16,578 nucleotides of DNA, from contig CAKTSK010000037.1 of assembly GCA_934597725.1 (NCBI GenBank), forward strand, positions 1 through 16,578, read 5' to 3'. The DNA is from an uncultured Eubacteriales bacterium. GTDB lineage: Bacteria > Bacillota > Clostridia > Oscillospirales > Oscillospiraceae. The notes beneath the pieces were generated by a model, which had not been told where the DNA came from, made no database searches, and worked only from the letters and a program-made list of their open reading frames with translations. The translations under genes and the position numbers were made by a program. How positions within the stretch are numbered: the stretch's first letter is position 1; each line of letters opens with the position of its first letter. Below, piece by piece: positions 6,846 to 13,462 of this stretch.

Positions 6846-8066
6846 TCAAGCCTCCGGATCAAAGGTGTCCTGAATGAAGTAGTCGATGTTGCCCATGAGC
6901 AGCACATCGGTGATGCCGTTGGCCTGGGTGTAGGACGTCAGGTCAAAGGGCTGGCCCATGCTGTGTTCATAGTAGCGCAGGTCCACGGAGTACAGGCTGT
7001 CGTAATGGCTGGCCAGCAGCTTGAGCACGGCGTTGTCGTAGGACTCGCCGATCACCAGCAGCTTGCCCCGGCCCTGGGTCCCGGTGCTGAAGATCGTCTC
7101 TCCATTGTCGCCGCCGTAATAGTTGCCATAGGTCAGCGGCAGCGTGGCCGTGCCCTCCAGGAAGGCCGTCTGGTTGCCGTAATCCTCCGCAGGCGCGCCG
7201 TTGACAGTCACGGTCATGGCGGGAAACTGGTAGGGATATCCATAGAAGGACTCGGTCAGAACGCCGCTCGCCCCCACGGTAGAGGCTTTGACGCCGCTGA
7301 AGTCCTCCCCCACCAGCACAGCATCCCCAGCAGGAACAAGGGGCGCGCCCGGGCAGCCCAACAGGTCAACAAGCTGACGGTAAGCCTCGTAGGAGCCAAC
7401 ACAGTTCCAGTGGGTGTCGGTGCGATAGAACTTTGTTGAAAACTCTGCAAAGCTGTCGATGGTATAGACCCCCTTCCGGGCTTCCGGCAGCGCGAGCTGG
7501 GAGAGGATCGCCTGGGACAGGCCGCTCTTCTCCCCCGTTTGGAAATTCAGGTCGGTGTCCTTCTCAATGTAATAGGTATAAAAGCGCAGCGACGGGTGGT
7601 TGGCAAAGGTCTGGTTCAGCACCGCCGCCTTCCGGTCCAGGGCTTCCTGGCTGATAGCCAAGGGGCGGGTCCAGTTGACGATGTAGCCATCCCCATACAG
7701 GCACAGGCCCTGGAACGACACATAGCGGTCCCGATCCAGGCCGGCCCACTGGGTCACCCCCTCCAGGGAACGCACCAGATACCGGGCTTTGGTTTGGTGA
7801 TAGCTCCGTTTCATGGCTTGGGCCAGGGGGATCTGATCCATCAGCGCCGCGTCTGCGTCGTCCTGAAAGCTCCCCTCCAGGATGCCCGCCGCCGTGGGGG
7901 CCGGCATCTGGGCCGCGTAGCGGTTTTCATACTGGTTGATCTGCCGAGGAAAGAACACCGTGCGGATCAGCCCGGCCGCCAGCGCCGCCAGCACCAGCAG
8001 CACAAACACTTTGCCGACCCATCCTCCGCGCTGCTTCTGGTTCCCGTGTTGTTCCTGCAAGGTCAT
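6846..8066 (-). CDS. DHHW/AlgX-like SGNH-fold acetyltransferase partner, membrane-anchored
   Basis: The protein is 406 aa from the ATG at 8066. A basic N-terminus is followed by one transmembrane segment (about residues 19-37), so the rest should face outside. Family motifs are YRTDTHWN with D217 and H219 (the DxHW block) and VIGESYDNA with S342 (the GxS block); Ser, His and Asp are the expected catalytic triad, as in AlgX/AlgJ. It probably finishes acyl transfer to a surface polymer using acyl groups exported by the MBOAT protein encoded 3 nt downstream. The frame stays open to an ATG at 8111, but that codon lies in the tRNA terminator hairpin; AAAGG at 8072-8076 supports 8066. There is almost no room for a promoter of its own upstream. 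Confidence 0.88.
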   Translation of the reverse strand: MTLQEQHGNQKQRGGWVGKVFVLLVLAALAAGLIRTVFFPRQINQYENRYAAQMPAPTAAGILEGSFQDDADAALMDQIPLAQAMKRSYHQTKARYLVRSLEGVTQWAGLDRDRYVSFQGLCLYGDGYIVNWTRPLAISQEALDRKAAVLNQTFANHPSLRFYTYYIEKDTDLNFQTGEKSGLSQAILSQLALPEARKGVYTIDSFAEFSTKFYRTDTHWNCVGSYEAYRQLVDLLGCPGAPLVPAGDAVLVGEDFSGVKASTVGASGVLTESFYGYPYQFPAMTVTVNGAPAEDYGNQTAFLEGTATLPLTYGNYYGGDNGETIFSTGTQGRGKLLVIGESYDNAVLKLLASHYDSLYSVDLRYYEHSMGQPFDLTSYTQANGITDVLLMGNIDYFIQDTFDPEA

Positions 8067-8088
8067 CCCGCCCTTTCTCTGAAAAACG

Positions 8089-8118
8089 AAAAAAGCCTTG
8101 TCTTTCGACAAGGCTTTT
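8089..8118 (-). terminator. Terminator of the five-tRNA operon
   Basis: A 12-bp stem (8091-8102 with 8107-8118) has a GAAA tetraloop when read on the minus strand and leads into TTTTTTCGTTTTT. It starts 4 nt after the CCA of tRNA-Cys. Confidence 0.92.
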
Positions 8119-8121
8119 CCA

Positions 8122-8195
<74 letters not shown>

Positions 8196-8198
8196 ATC

Positions 8199-8274
8199 TG
8201 GAGCGAGTGACGAGGCTCGAACTCGCTACCTCCACCTTGGCAAGGTGGCGCTCTACCAGATGAGCTACACTCGC
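8199..8274 (-). tRNA. tRNA-Gly(GCC)
   Basis: A 76-nt tRNA with encoded CCA. The anticodon stem CCACC/GGTGG encloses loop TTGCCAA, anticodon GCC. The acceptor GCGAGTG pairs with CACTCGC. It lies 3 nt upstream of tRNA-Cys. Confidence 0.96.
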
Positions 8275-8300
8275 AGATCGCCGCGGCGGTTGCCGCAGCG

Positions 8301-8376
<76 letters not shown>

Positions 8377-8403
8377 ATAAGATGGGGCGTTCGAGACACC
8401 CCG

Positions 8404-8480
<77 letters not shown>

Positions 8481-8487
8481 AGATCAA

Positions 8488-8563
8488 TGGTGGGAACAAC
8501 AGGGCTCGAACCTGTGACCCCATGCTTGTAAGGCATGTGCTCTCCCAGCTGAGCTATGCTCCC
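8488..8563 (-). tRNA. tRNA-Val(TAC)
   Basis: A 76-nt tRNA with encoded CCA. The anticodon stem CATGC/GCATG encloses loop CTTACAA, giving TAC. The acceptor GGGAGCA pairs with TGTTCCC with one G-U. It is first in the tRNA transcript. Confidence 0.96.
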
Positions 8564-8610
8564 GAGGCTTTTGCTTGCTGGGCTCTGGCGACCCTCAAGC
8601 AGCGTAGCCT

Positions 8611-8639
8611 ATTATATCCAAAGCCCCCCCATTTGTCAA
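8611..8639 (-). promoter_or_regulatory. Perfect-consensus promoter of the tRNA operon
   Basis: On the minus strand TTGACA (8634-8639), exactly 17 nt, then TATAAT (8611-8616). A GC-rich discriminator follows, as is common in stable-RNA promoters under growth-rate control. It is the only good promoter seen upstream of the DHHW-MBOAT genes as well. Confidence 0.93.
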
Positions 8640-8674
8640 TAGGTTTTTTCCAATTTTTTATTTTTCTTTTGCAG
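8640..8674 (-). promoter_or_regulatory. AT-rich UP-element-like region
   Basis: Directly upstream of the -35 box on the minus strand lie closely spaced A tracts (AAAAGAAAAATAAAAAATT, then GGAAAAAACC). Such tracts bind the RNA polymerase alpha C-terminal domain at rRNA and tRNA promoters. This is assigned by position and composition only. Confidence 0.55.
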
Positions 8675-8952
8675 CGTCTCTTGCCGCCGAAAACCGCGCA
8701 GAACACCAAGTCGGAAAACCCCTTGGGACACAAGGCTTTTCTCCCCGATCCGCCGCTTCTTTCCCAGGCAGACACGGAGGCAGATCGGGAAAAAAACCAT
8801 GGAAAAACCCCCGGCACAGCGGTTCGACGCGATATTTTTTTGAAAAAAATCTGGCCTCCGGCCGCTTCCTTTCGCCGGGTCAAAGGGGAAACGGTGAAAA
8901 AAATTTTTCGTTTTCCGGCGTGTCCGGCAACATTCCAAAGACACCCCCATCC
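8675..8952. other. Gene-free stretch with spaced A/T tracts
   Basis: No supported gene or known RNA is seen here. The stretch holds A7 at 8790-8796, a perfect 17-nt palindrome of T7 and A7 around a G (8834-8850), and A7T5 at 8897-8908. Such tracts bend DNA and could help the tRNA promoter at 8611-8639. No hairpin followed by a T run was found in it. Confidence 0.35.
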
Positions 8953-8992
8953 AAAAACGCACCTGCCGCGCCATCGGGCAGGTGCGTTTTTT
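8953..8992. terminator. Bidirectional-looking terminator downstream of hslO
   Basis: A 15-bp stem, A5-CGCACCTGCC (8953-8967) with 8977-8991, has a 9-nt loop and A/T runs on both sides. It lies 56 nt past the hslO stop codon on the minus strand. Confidence 0.9.
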
Positions 8993-9048
8993 CTCAGGAT
9001 GCGGCTGCTGTGCTCTGGAACACCGTCTTTTGCAAGACGATCATCCGC

Positions 9049-9924
9049 TCAAAGCTCGTTCAGCAGTTCTTCCAATTCCTCTTTTTCAAAAACGTGGACG
9101 GCATCGCAGAACTGGCAGGTCATCTCTGCCCGGCCCTGCTCGTCGATCAGCGAACGCAATTCCTCTTTGCCCATGCTGATCAGCGCGCCGCGCATCCGGT
9201 CCCGGCTGCAATAGCACCGGTATTCCACCGGCGCTTTCTCCAGCAGCTCCAGGTCGAAGTCCGCCAGGACCATGCCCAGCAGTTCCTCCGGCGTGACGCC
9301 CTGGTTGAGCTGGGCCGTCACCTGGCCCACCCGGGCGATGCCCTGCTCGATGCGGTCGATGTCCCCGTCGGTCGCCCCCGGCAGCAGCTGGATGAGGTAG
9401 CCGCCTGCCGCTGCCACCGACAGGTCCCGGTCCACCAGCACGCCCAGGGCACAGGCCGTGGGGATCTGCTCGCTTTCGGCAAAATAGGCGGTGATGTCCT
9501 CCGCGATCTCCCCGGAGACCAGGGGGACGGTCCCCACATAGGGTTCCTTCAAATGCAGGTCCTTGATGACCGTCAGGCTGCCGGGGGTCCCCACCGCCCG
9601 GCCCACGTCCAGCTTGGCCGGGCCTTTCAGGGGCAGGTCCACCTGGCCGTTCTGCACATAGCCCCGGACGTTCCCCTGGCTGTCGGAAACCGCCAGCAGG
9701 TTGCCCAGGGGGCCGCCGCCGCTGACGCGCAGGGTCAGGGACCCCTCCTCCTCTTTCAGCTGCTGTCCCATCATGGACGCGCCCAGCAGGGTGCGTCCCA
9801 GGGCTGCCGTGGCCACCGGCAGGGTGTGGTGGATCTCTCTGGCCCGCTGGACCAGGCCCCGCCCCTGGATGGCCATGGCCTTGATGGGGGCGTCGTGGGC
9901 GATCATTCTGACAATATAATCCAT
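9049..9924 (-). CDS. hslO: Redox-regulated holdase chaperone Hsp33
   Basis: The protein is 291 aa, the full family length. Hsp33 is a cytoplasmic chaperone switched on by oxidation. The C-terminal zinc-redox site is intact: C237-Y-C239 and C270-Q-F-C273, matching the CXC...CXXC motif. The body shows GNVRGYVQN, SGEIAEDITAYFAESEQ and GGYLIQLLPG, typical of the bacterial HslO core. The ATG at 9924 has GAGG (9931-9934) 6 nt upstream, and the preceding methyltransferase stops 12 nt before it, so the two are probably co-transcribed from the yerC promoter. The terminator at 8953-8992 follows. Confidence 0.97.
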   Translation of the reverse strand: MDYIVRMIAHDAPIKAMAIQGRGLVQRAREIHHTLPVATAALGRTLLGASMMGQQLKEEEGSLTLRVSGGGPLGNLLAVSDSQGNVRGYVQNGQVDLPLKGPAKLDVGRAVGTPGSLTVIKDLHLKEPYVGTVPLVSGEIAEDITAYFAESEQIPTACALGVLVDRDLSVAAAGGYLIQLLPGATDGDIDRIEQGIARVGQVTAQLNQGVTPEELLGMVLADFDLELLEKAPVEYRCYCSRDRMRGALISMGKEELRSLIDEQGRAEMTCQFCDAVHVFEKEELEELLNEL

Positions 9925-9936
9925 GCTATGCCTCGC

Positions 9937-10710
9937 TTACTTCAAAGATTCGTCCGCCGGCTTGCGGGCGGTAAAAAAGATCCGGGCTTCCTCCGCCCGG
10001 GGGGAACGGAGCTTCCGGTCGCCATACTGGCGGATGTCCTGAAAGCCCGCCTGGGTCAAATAGTCGGTCAGTTCTGCCGGGGAATAGGCCCGTTCCTCGT
10101 GGACCTCCTCCTCCCGCCGCCAGAGGGCTCCCTCCCGGCGGAACACATCCATGCCGTAGGTGCAGATCTTCCGGCGGGGGTCGTAGTCTGTGCGCCAGAC
10201 GCAGTAGGCGTCCTCGGTCTCGTCCAGGAACATGCCCCCGTCCAGCCCTTCCAGGTGGGCCGGGGTGTGGACGTCGAACACGAACAGGCCGCCGGGCTCC
10301 AAAAACAACCAGACCCGCTGGAAGGCTTTCCGCAGCTGGTCCGGCCGGGTCACATGGTTCACGCTGTCCAGCAGGCACACGCAGGCGTCTACCGTGCCGT
10401 ACAGGTCCAGGTCCTCCATGGCCTGGCAGAGGAAGATGGGAGGCTCCCCCTCCCCTTCCAGGGTCTTTTCCGCCGCAATGGCCAGCATCTCCGGGGAAAA
10501 ATCCACCCCGATCAGCTCATAGCCCCGCCGGGCCAGCAAAAAGGACATGGTCCCCGTGCCGCAGGCCAGGTCCAGCACCGTGTGGACCGGGTGGGGGGAC
10601 CGGGCAAAGAGTTTTTCCAAAAAATCCGCCCAGGCCGGGTAGTTCACGTCCTCGGTCATGGCGTCGTAACAGCCGGCCAGCGCGTCGTAGGTCTCGTCCC
10701 AATGGCTCAC
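9937..10710 (-). CDS. Class I SAM-dependent methyltransferase (YqeM-like)
   Basis: The protein is 257 aa. SAM-binding motif I is VLDLACGTGT (residues about 45-54), followed by GVDFSPEML with D70 as the ribose-binding acid. Later motifs include LLDSVNHV and EPGGLFVFDVHTP. The N-terminus (YDALAGCYDAMTEDVNY.AW) resembles B. subtilis YqeM and relatives; the substrate is unknown. The GTG start (10708-10710) overlaps the stop of the yerC-like gene by 4 nt (GTGA), implying translational coupling; GGAGG at 10724-10728 lies 13 nt upstream. The frame stays open to 10944, but that part only reads antiphase through the yerC-like gene and does not resemble the family. hslO follows after 12 nt. Confidence 0.9.
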   Translation of the reverse strand: MSHWDETYDALAGCYDAMTEDVNYPAWADFLEKLFARSPHPVHTVLDLACGTGTMSFLLARRGYELIGVDFSPEMLAIAAEKTLEGEGEPPIFLCQAMEDLDLYGTVDACVCLLDSVNHVTRPDQLRKAFQRVWLFLEPGGLFVFDVHTPAHLEGLDGGMFLDETEDAYCVWRTDYDPRRKICTYGMDVFRREGALWRREEEVHEERAYSPAELTDYLTQAGFQDIRQYGDRKLRSPRAEEARIFFTARKPADESLK

Positions 10711-11015
10711 GGTTTCTTCTTCTCCTCCCAGATGGCATCCAGCCGGGGCAGGATGGTCTGATACCCCTCGGCCCCGTACCGCAGGCAGCGGTTGACCCGG
10801 CTGATGGTGGCGCTGCTGGCGCCGGTCTGCTTCAGGATGTCCTGGTAGATCATCCCCTCCCGCAGGTACATGGCCACTTCGATCCGCTGGCGCATGGCTT
10901 TCAGCTCCGTCACCGTGCAAAGATCCTCCATGAACCGCCGGCACTCCTCCGGGGTCTTCAGCTGCAAAAGGCTTTCATACAGCAAATCCAGTTCTTCTTT
11001 GGCTGCCTGCTTCAT
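10707..11015 (-). CDS. YerC/YecD-family TrpR-related DNA-binding protein
   Basis: The protein is 102 aa, all helical. A TrpR-type helix-turn-helix lies near residues 57-78 (YQDILKQTGASSATISRVNR), followed by CLRYGAEGYQ, the hallmark of the YerC/YecD family in Firmicutes. The family resembles the Trp repressor fold, but its ligand and regulon are not well defined. The N-terminal ELDLLYESLLQL and LCTVTELKAMRQRIEVA match the family helices. The ATG at 11015 has AGGAGG (11025-11030) 9 nt upstream. It heads the minus-strand unit yerC-methyltransferase-hslO and diverges from purA, so the shared 250-nt region is a natural place to look for its operator. Confidence 0.92.
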   Translation of the reverse strand: MKQAAKEELDLLYESLLQLKTPEECRRFMEDLCTVTELKAMRQRIEVAMYLREGMIYQDILKQTGASSATISRVNRCLRYGAEGYQTILPRLDAIWEEKKKP

Positions 11016-11050
11016 GTTGCTCCGCCTCCTTTTGGCTTGCCTGCTTTTCT

Positions 11051-11079
11051 ATTTTAGCAAGGTGAATCGTGAATGTAAA
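11051..11079 (-). promoter_or_regulatory. Promoter of the yerC-methyltransferase-hslO unit
   Basis: On the minus strand TTTACA (11074-11079), a 17-nt spacer and TAAAAT (11051-11056). The start near 11044 leaves a leader of about 30 nt. Confidence 0.7.
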
Positions 11080-11140
11080 GAGAAACCTCCCCCCAGCTCC
11101 AAAAATCCCCGGGAAGCACGGAATTTTTTTCCATTTCATC

Positions 11141-11169
11141 TTGCATCCGCAAAAACACAGGATTATAAT
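11141..11169 (+). promoter_or_regulatory. Sigma-A promoter of purA
   Basis: TTGCAT (11141-11146), a 17-nt spacer and a perfect TATAAT (11164-11169). The expected start is near 11176, giving a leader of about 92 nt. It is divergent from the yerC-like gene promoter. Confidence 0.8.
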
Positions 11170-11180
11170 GAGTTATCTGT

Positions 11181-11203
11181 TTTTGGGGGACTCTCCCCCA
11201 AAA
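11181..11203 (+). promoter_or_regulatory. Perfect hairpin at the 5' end of the purA mRNA
   Basis: A 10-bp perfect stem, TTTTGGGGGA (11181-11190) with 11194-11203, has a 3-nt loop. It would begin about five nucleotides into the predicted transcript. No T run follows on either strand, so it is unlikely to terminate transcription. 5'-terminal stems often protect mRNAs from decay in Firmicutes; that role here is inference. Confidence 0.55.
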
Positions 11204-11267
11204 CCATCCGTATCAAGTTCACACCACCCGCCGGCCATTTCATGCCGCAGTACAGGAGGGGATTTTT

Positions 11268-12551
11268 GTGGTAAAAGCGATCGTAGGCGCCAACTGGGGC
11301 GACGAGGGAAAAGGGAAGATCACAGACCAGATGGCAGAGACCTCGGACATCGTGGTCCGCTTTCAGGGCGGGGCCAACGCCGGTCACACCATCATCAACG
11401 AGTATGGCCGCTTTGCCCTGCACACCCTGCCCTCCGGGGTGTTCTATCCCCACATCACCAACGTCATCGGCAACGGCGTGGCGCTGGACATCCGCAAGCT
11501 GGCCGAGGAGCTGGCCAGCCTGACCATGGCAGGGGTCCCTGCGCCCAGGCTGCTCATCTCCGACCGGGCCCAGCTGCTGCTGCCCTACCATATTTTACAG
11601 GATACCTATGAGGAGGCCCGCCTGGGCGGCCACGCCTTTGGCTCCACCAAAAGCGGCATCGCCCCCTTTTACTCGGACAAGTATGCCAAGATCGGCATTC
11701 AGGTCTGCGACCTGTTCCAGGAGACCCTGCTGCGGGAGAAGCTGACCCACGCCATCACCATCAAAAACATGCTCTTCCAGACCATGTACCAAAAGCCGCC
11801 GTTAGACGCCGACGCCCTGTATCTGGAGCTGCTCTCCCTGCGGGAGGTCATCCGCCCCTATGTGGGCGACGTGGTCACCTTCCTCCACCGGGCCGTGCAG
11901 GAGGACAAGCAGATCCTGCTGGAAGGCCAGCTGGGCGCCATGAAGGACCCGGACCTGGGGATCGTTCCCATGACCACCTCCTCCCACACCCTGGCCGCTT
12001 TCGGCTGTGTGGGCGCGCCGGTGCCGCCCACGGCCCTGCAGGAGATCCTCTGCGTGACCAAAGCCTACTCCTCCTGCGTGGGGGCCCAGACCGAGCCTTT
12101 TGTCAGCGAGCTGCTGGGTCCGGCCGGGGACGAGCTGCGCCGCCGGGGCGGCGACAAGGGCGAGTTCGGGGCCACCACCGGCCGGCCCCGCCGGGTGGGT
12201 TGGTTCGACGCGGTCGCCACCCGGTATGGCTGCCTGATCCAGGGAGCCACCCAGGTGGCCCTGACCTGCCTGGATGTGCTGAGCTACCTGCCCGAGATCC
12301 CGGTGTGTACCGCCTATGAGATCGACGGGCAGATCACCAAAGACTTTCCCGTTCCCCCGCTGCTGGCCCGGGCCAAGCCGGTCTTCACCACCCTGCCCGG
12401 CTGGCAGACAGACATCCGGGGGATCACCAGCTACCAGGACCTGCCTGCCGCCGCCAGAGCCTATGTGGATGTGCTGGAGCAGGAGATCCAGGTCCCCATC
12501 CGTCTGGTCTCCACCGGTCCCAAGCGGCAGGAGGTGGCCTGGCGGCCCTGA
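11268..12551 (+). CDS. purA: Adenylosuccinate synthetase PurA (clostridial variant)
   Basis: The protein is 427 aa, the normal length. It joins IMP and aspartate using GTP to make adenylosuccinate, the first step from IMP to AMP. The P-loop region GANWGDEGKGKITD includes D12, and H40 lies in NAGHTI; these match E. coli D13 and H41. GATTGRPRRVGWFD holds the basic loop, and STGPKR near the C-terminus binds guanine. Several canonical segments differ: GSTKSGIAPFYSDKYAKIGIQV replaces the usual GTTxRGIGPAY...R.GIR block, and AYSSCVGAQTEPFVSE replaces Y.TRVG.GPFPTE. The same changes are recalled in other Oscillospiraceae PurA proteins, so this looks like a clade variant, not decay. The start is GTG at 11268 with AGGAGG (11254-11259) 8 nt upstream. 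Confidence 0.95.
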   Translation: MVKAIVGANWGDEGKGKITDQMAETSDIVVRFQGGANAGHTIINEYGRFALHTLPSGVFYPHITNVIGNGVALDIRKLAEELASLTMAGVPAPRLLISDRAQLLLPYHILQDTYEEARLGGHAFGSTKSGIAPFYSDKYAKIGIQVCDLFQETLLREKLTHAITIKNMLFQTMYQKPPLDADALYLELLSLREVIRPYVGDVVTFLHRAVQEDKQILLEGQLGAMKDPDLGIVPMTTSSHTLAAFGCVGAPVPPTALQEILCVTKAYSSCVGAQTEPFVSELLGPAGDELRRRGGDKGEFGATTGRPRRVGWFDAVATRYGCLIQGATQVALTCLDVLSYLPEIPVCTAYEIDGQITKDFPVPPLLARAKPVFTTLPGWQTDIRGITSYQDLPAAARAYVDVLEQEIQVPIRLVSTGPKRQEVAWRP

Positions 12552-12599
12552 CCCCGAACCGACAGTGTCCCTCGCCTGACTCTCTTTGGGAGGTTTCTC

Positions 12600-13379
12600 A
12601 TGCCCATCATCCAACGCTGGATCGCCCCCGGCAGCAAGGCTCCCGGCCGCTATGCGCTGCACAGCCTGGGCAGCGTGGTCGGGATCGTGGCGCTGACCGT
12701 CACCCTGGCCGCAGCCGGCAGCCTGCTGTCGGTGCGCTTTCCCCAGCTCCCTTCTCTGCTGCCTCTGGTGTTTTGTCTGGGTGCCTCTGCCTTAGGCATT
12801 GCTCTGGCGGTCCGGGCCGGACACAAAAACCTGCGGAACGCCACGGTCTTTTTCCTGACAGAGGAAAACCGGTTGTTTCTTCTGGATACCCGCTGGCTGG
12901 TGCGGTACAAACAGGGTTTTCTTGGTTTTGCGGAAGCCGCTCTTGCCATTGACCGCCTCCTTCAGCAGATGGCAGCGACAGAGCGTTTGCCGGCCCAGGC
13001 AGAGGAAATCCTGCGGATCGAGCAGCTGCGAGAAACCGACGACGCCTACCTTCTCCGCTGCCAGATCCGCTCTGCCCGAGGGCGGGTCAAGCGCTGCACC
13101 CGCTTCCTGGTCAAAGGGTATGAAAACGAAACCGCTCTGCTGCGGCAGCTGGAGCGCCGGAAAGCCTGGCAGACCGGGCTGGAGACGCCCCCAAACCACA
13201 ACCCCCTGGGGATCGCCGTCAGCCTGCTGGCGCTGGTCCTCTTTGCGGCGCTGTGTGCGCTGAGCCACCCCGCCGTGGCCCGCCTGCCCCAGCGCTGGTA
13301 TTTTCCCAGCATGGGGGCGGCTTACGCGGCGCTGTTCTCTTTGCTGCTGTTCGCCCTGCGGCAGCACCGGGGAGAATGA
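12600..13379 (+). CDS. Four-helix membrane protein of unknown function
   Basis: The protein is 259 aa and no family is recognised. Two hydrophobic segments lie at the N-terminus (about residues 22-44 and 51-73) and two at the C-terminus (about 202-222 and 237-254). Between them is a soluble part of about 125 residues, rich in Arg, Glu and Leu, which the positive-inside rule places in the cytoplasm. The middle begins with a strand-like stretch (ATVFFLTEENRLFLLDTRWLVRY), reminiscent of PH-like or YcxB-like folds, but this is only an impression. GGAGG (12589-12593) lies 6 nt before the ATG. It follows purA by 48 nt without a terminator, so it is probably co-transcribed. The palindromic terminator at 13413-13442 ends the unit. 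Confidence 0.85.
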   Translation: MPIIQRWIAPGSKAPGRYALHSLGSVVGIVALTVTLAAAGSLLSVRFPQLPSLLPLVFCLGASALGIALAVRAGHKNLRNATVFFLTEENRLFLLDTRWLVRYKQGFLGFAEAALAIDRLLQQMAATERLPAQAEEILRIEQLRETDDAYLLRCQIRSARGRVKRCTRFLVKGYENETALLRQLERRKAWQTGLETPPNHNPLGIAVSLLALVLFAALCALSHPAVARLPQRWYFPSMGAAYAALFSLLLFALRQHRGE

Positions 13380-13412
13380 GCCTCTCCGACAGGCCATCCC
13401 ATGCCACAACGA

Positions 13413-13442
13413 AAAAGGACACGGCAGCTGCCGTGTCCTTTT
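13413..13442. terminator. Bidirectional terminator between convergent genes
   Basis: This is a perfect 30-nt palindrome, each arm AAAAGGACACGGCAG or its complement, with A/T runs at both ends. It separates the plus-strand membrane protein gene from the minus-strand chemoreceptor gene. Confidence 0.88.
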
Positions 13443-13462
13443 GCTCTGCAGATGACAGGATA

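Noticed and set aside
5241..7439. Very long plus-strand open frame opposite nadB, MBOAT and DHHW genes
   Set aside because: It is antisense to well-recognised proteins, has low-complexity Gly/Gln/Val/His-rich composition and no family motifs; it results from GC-rich codon bias.
8067..8111. Upstream ATG for the DHHW protein at 8111
   Set aside because: It lies inside the tRNA terminator hairpin; the ATG at 8066 has a ribosome site and gives a normal basic-plus-membrane-anchor N-terminus.
8675..8952. Structured small RNA in the gene-free region
   Set aside because: A/T tracts form short symmetric repeats, but there is no promoter-hairpin-terminator arrangement and no match to 6S, SRP or tmRNA signatures.
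10711..10944. N-terminal extension of the methyltransferase
   Set aside because: It is an out-of-frame reading of the yerC-like gene; the GTG at 10710 starts the family-like sequence.
11170..11267. Purine riboswitch in the purA leader
   Set aside because: No three-way junction or conserved purine-aptamer loop sequences; only a simple hairpin is present.
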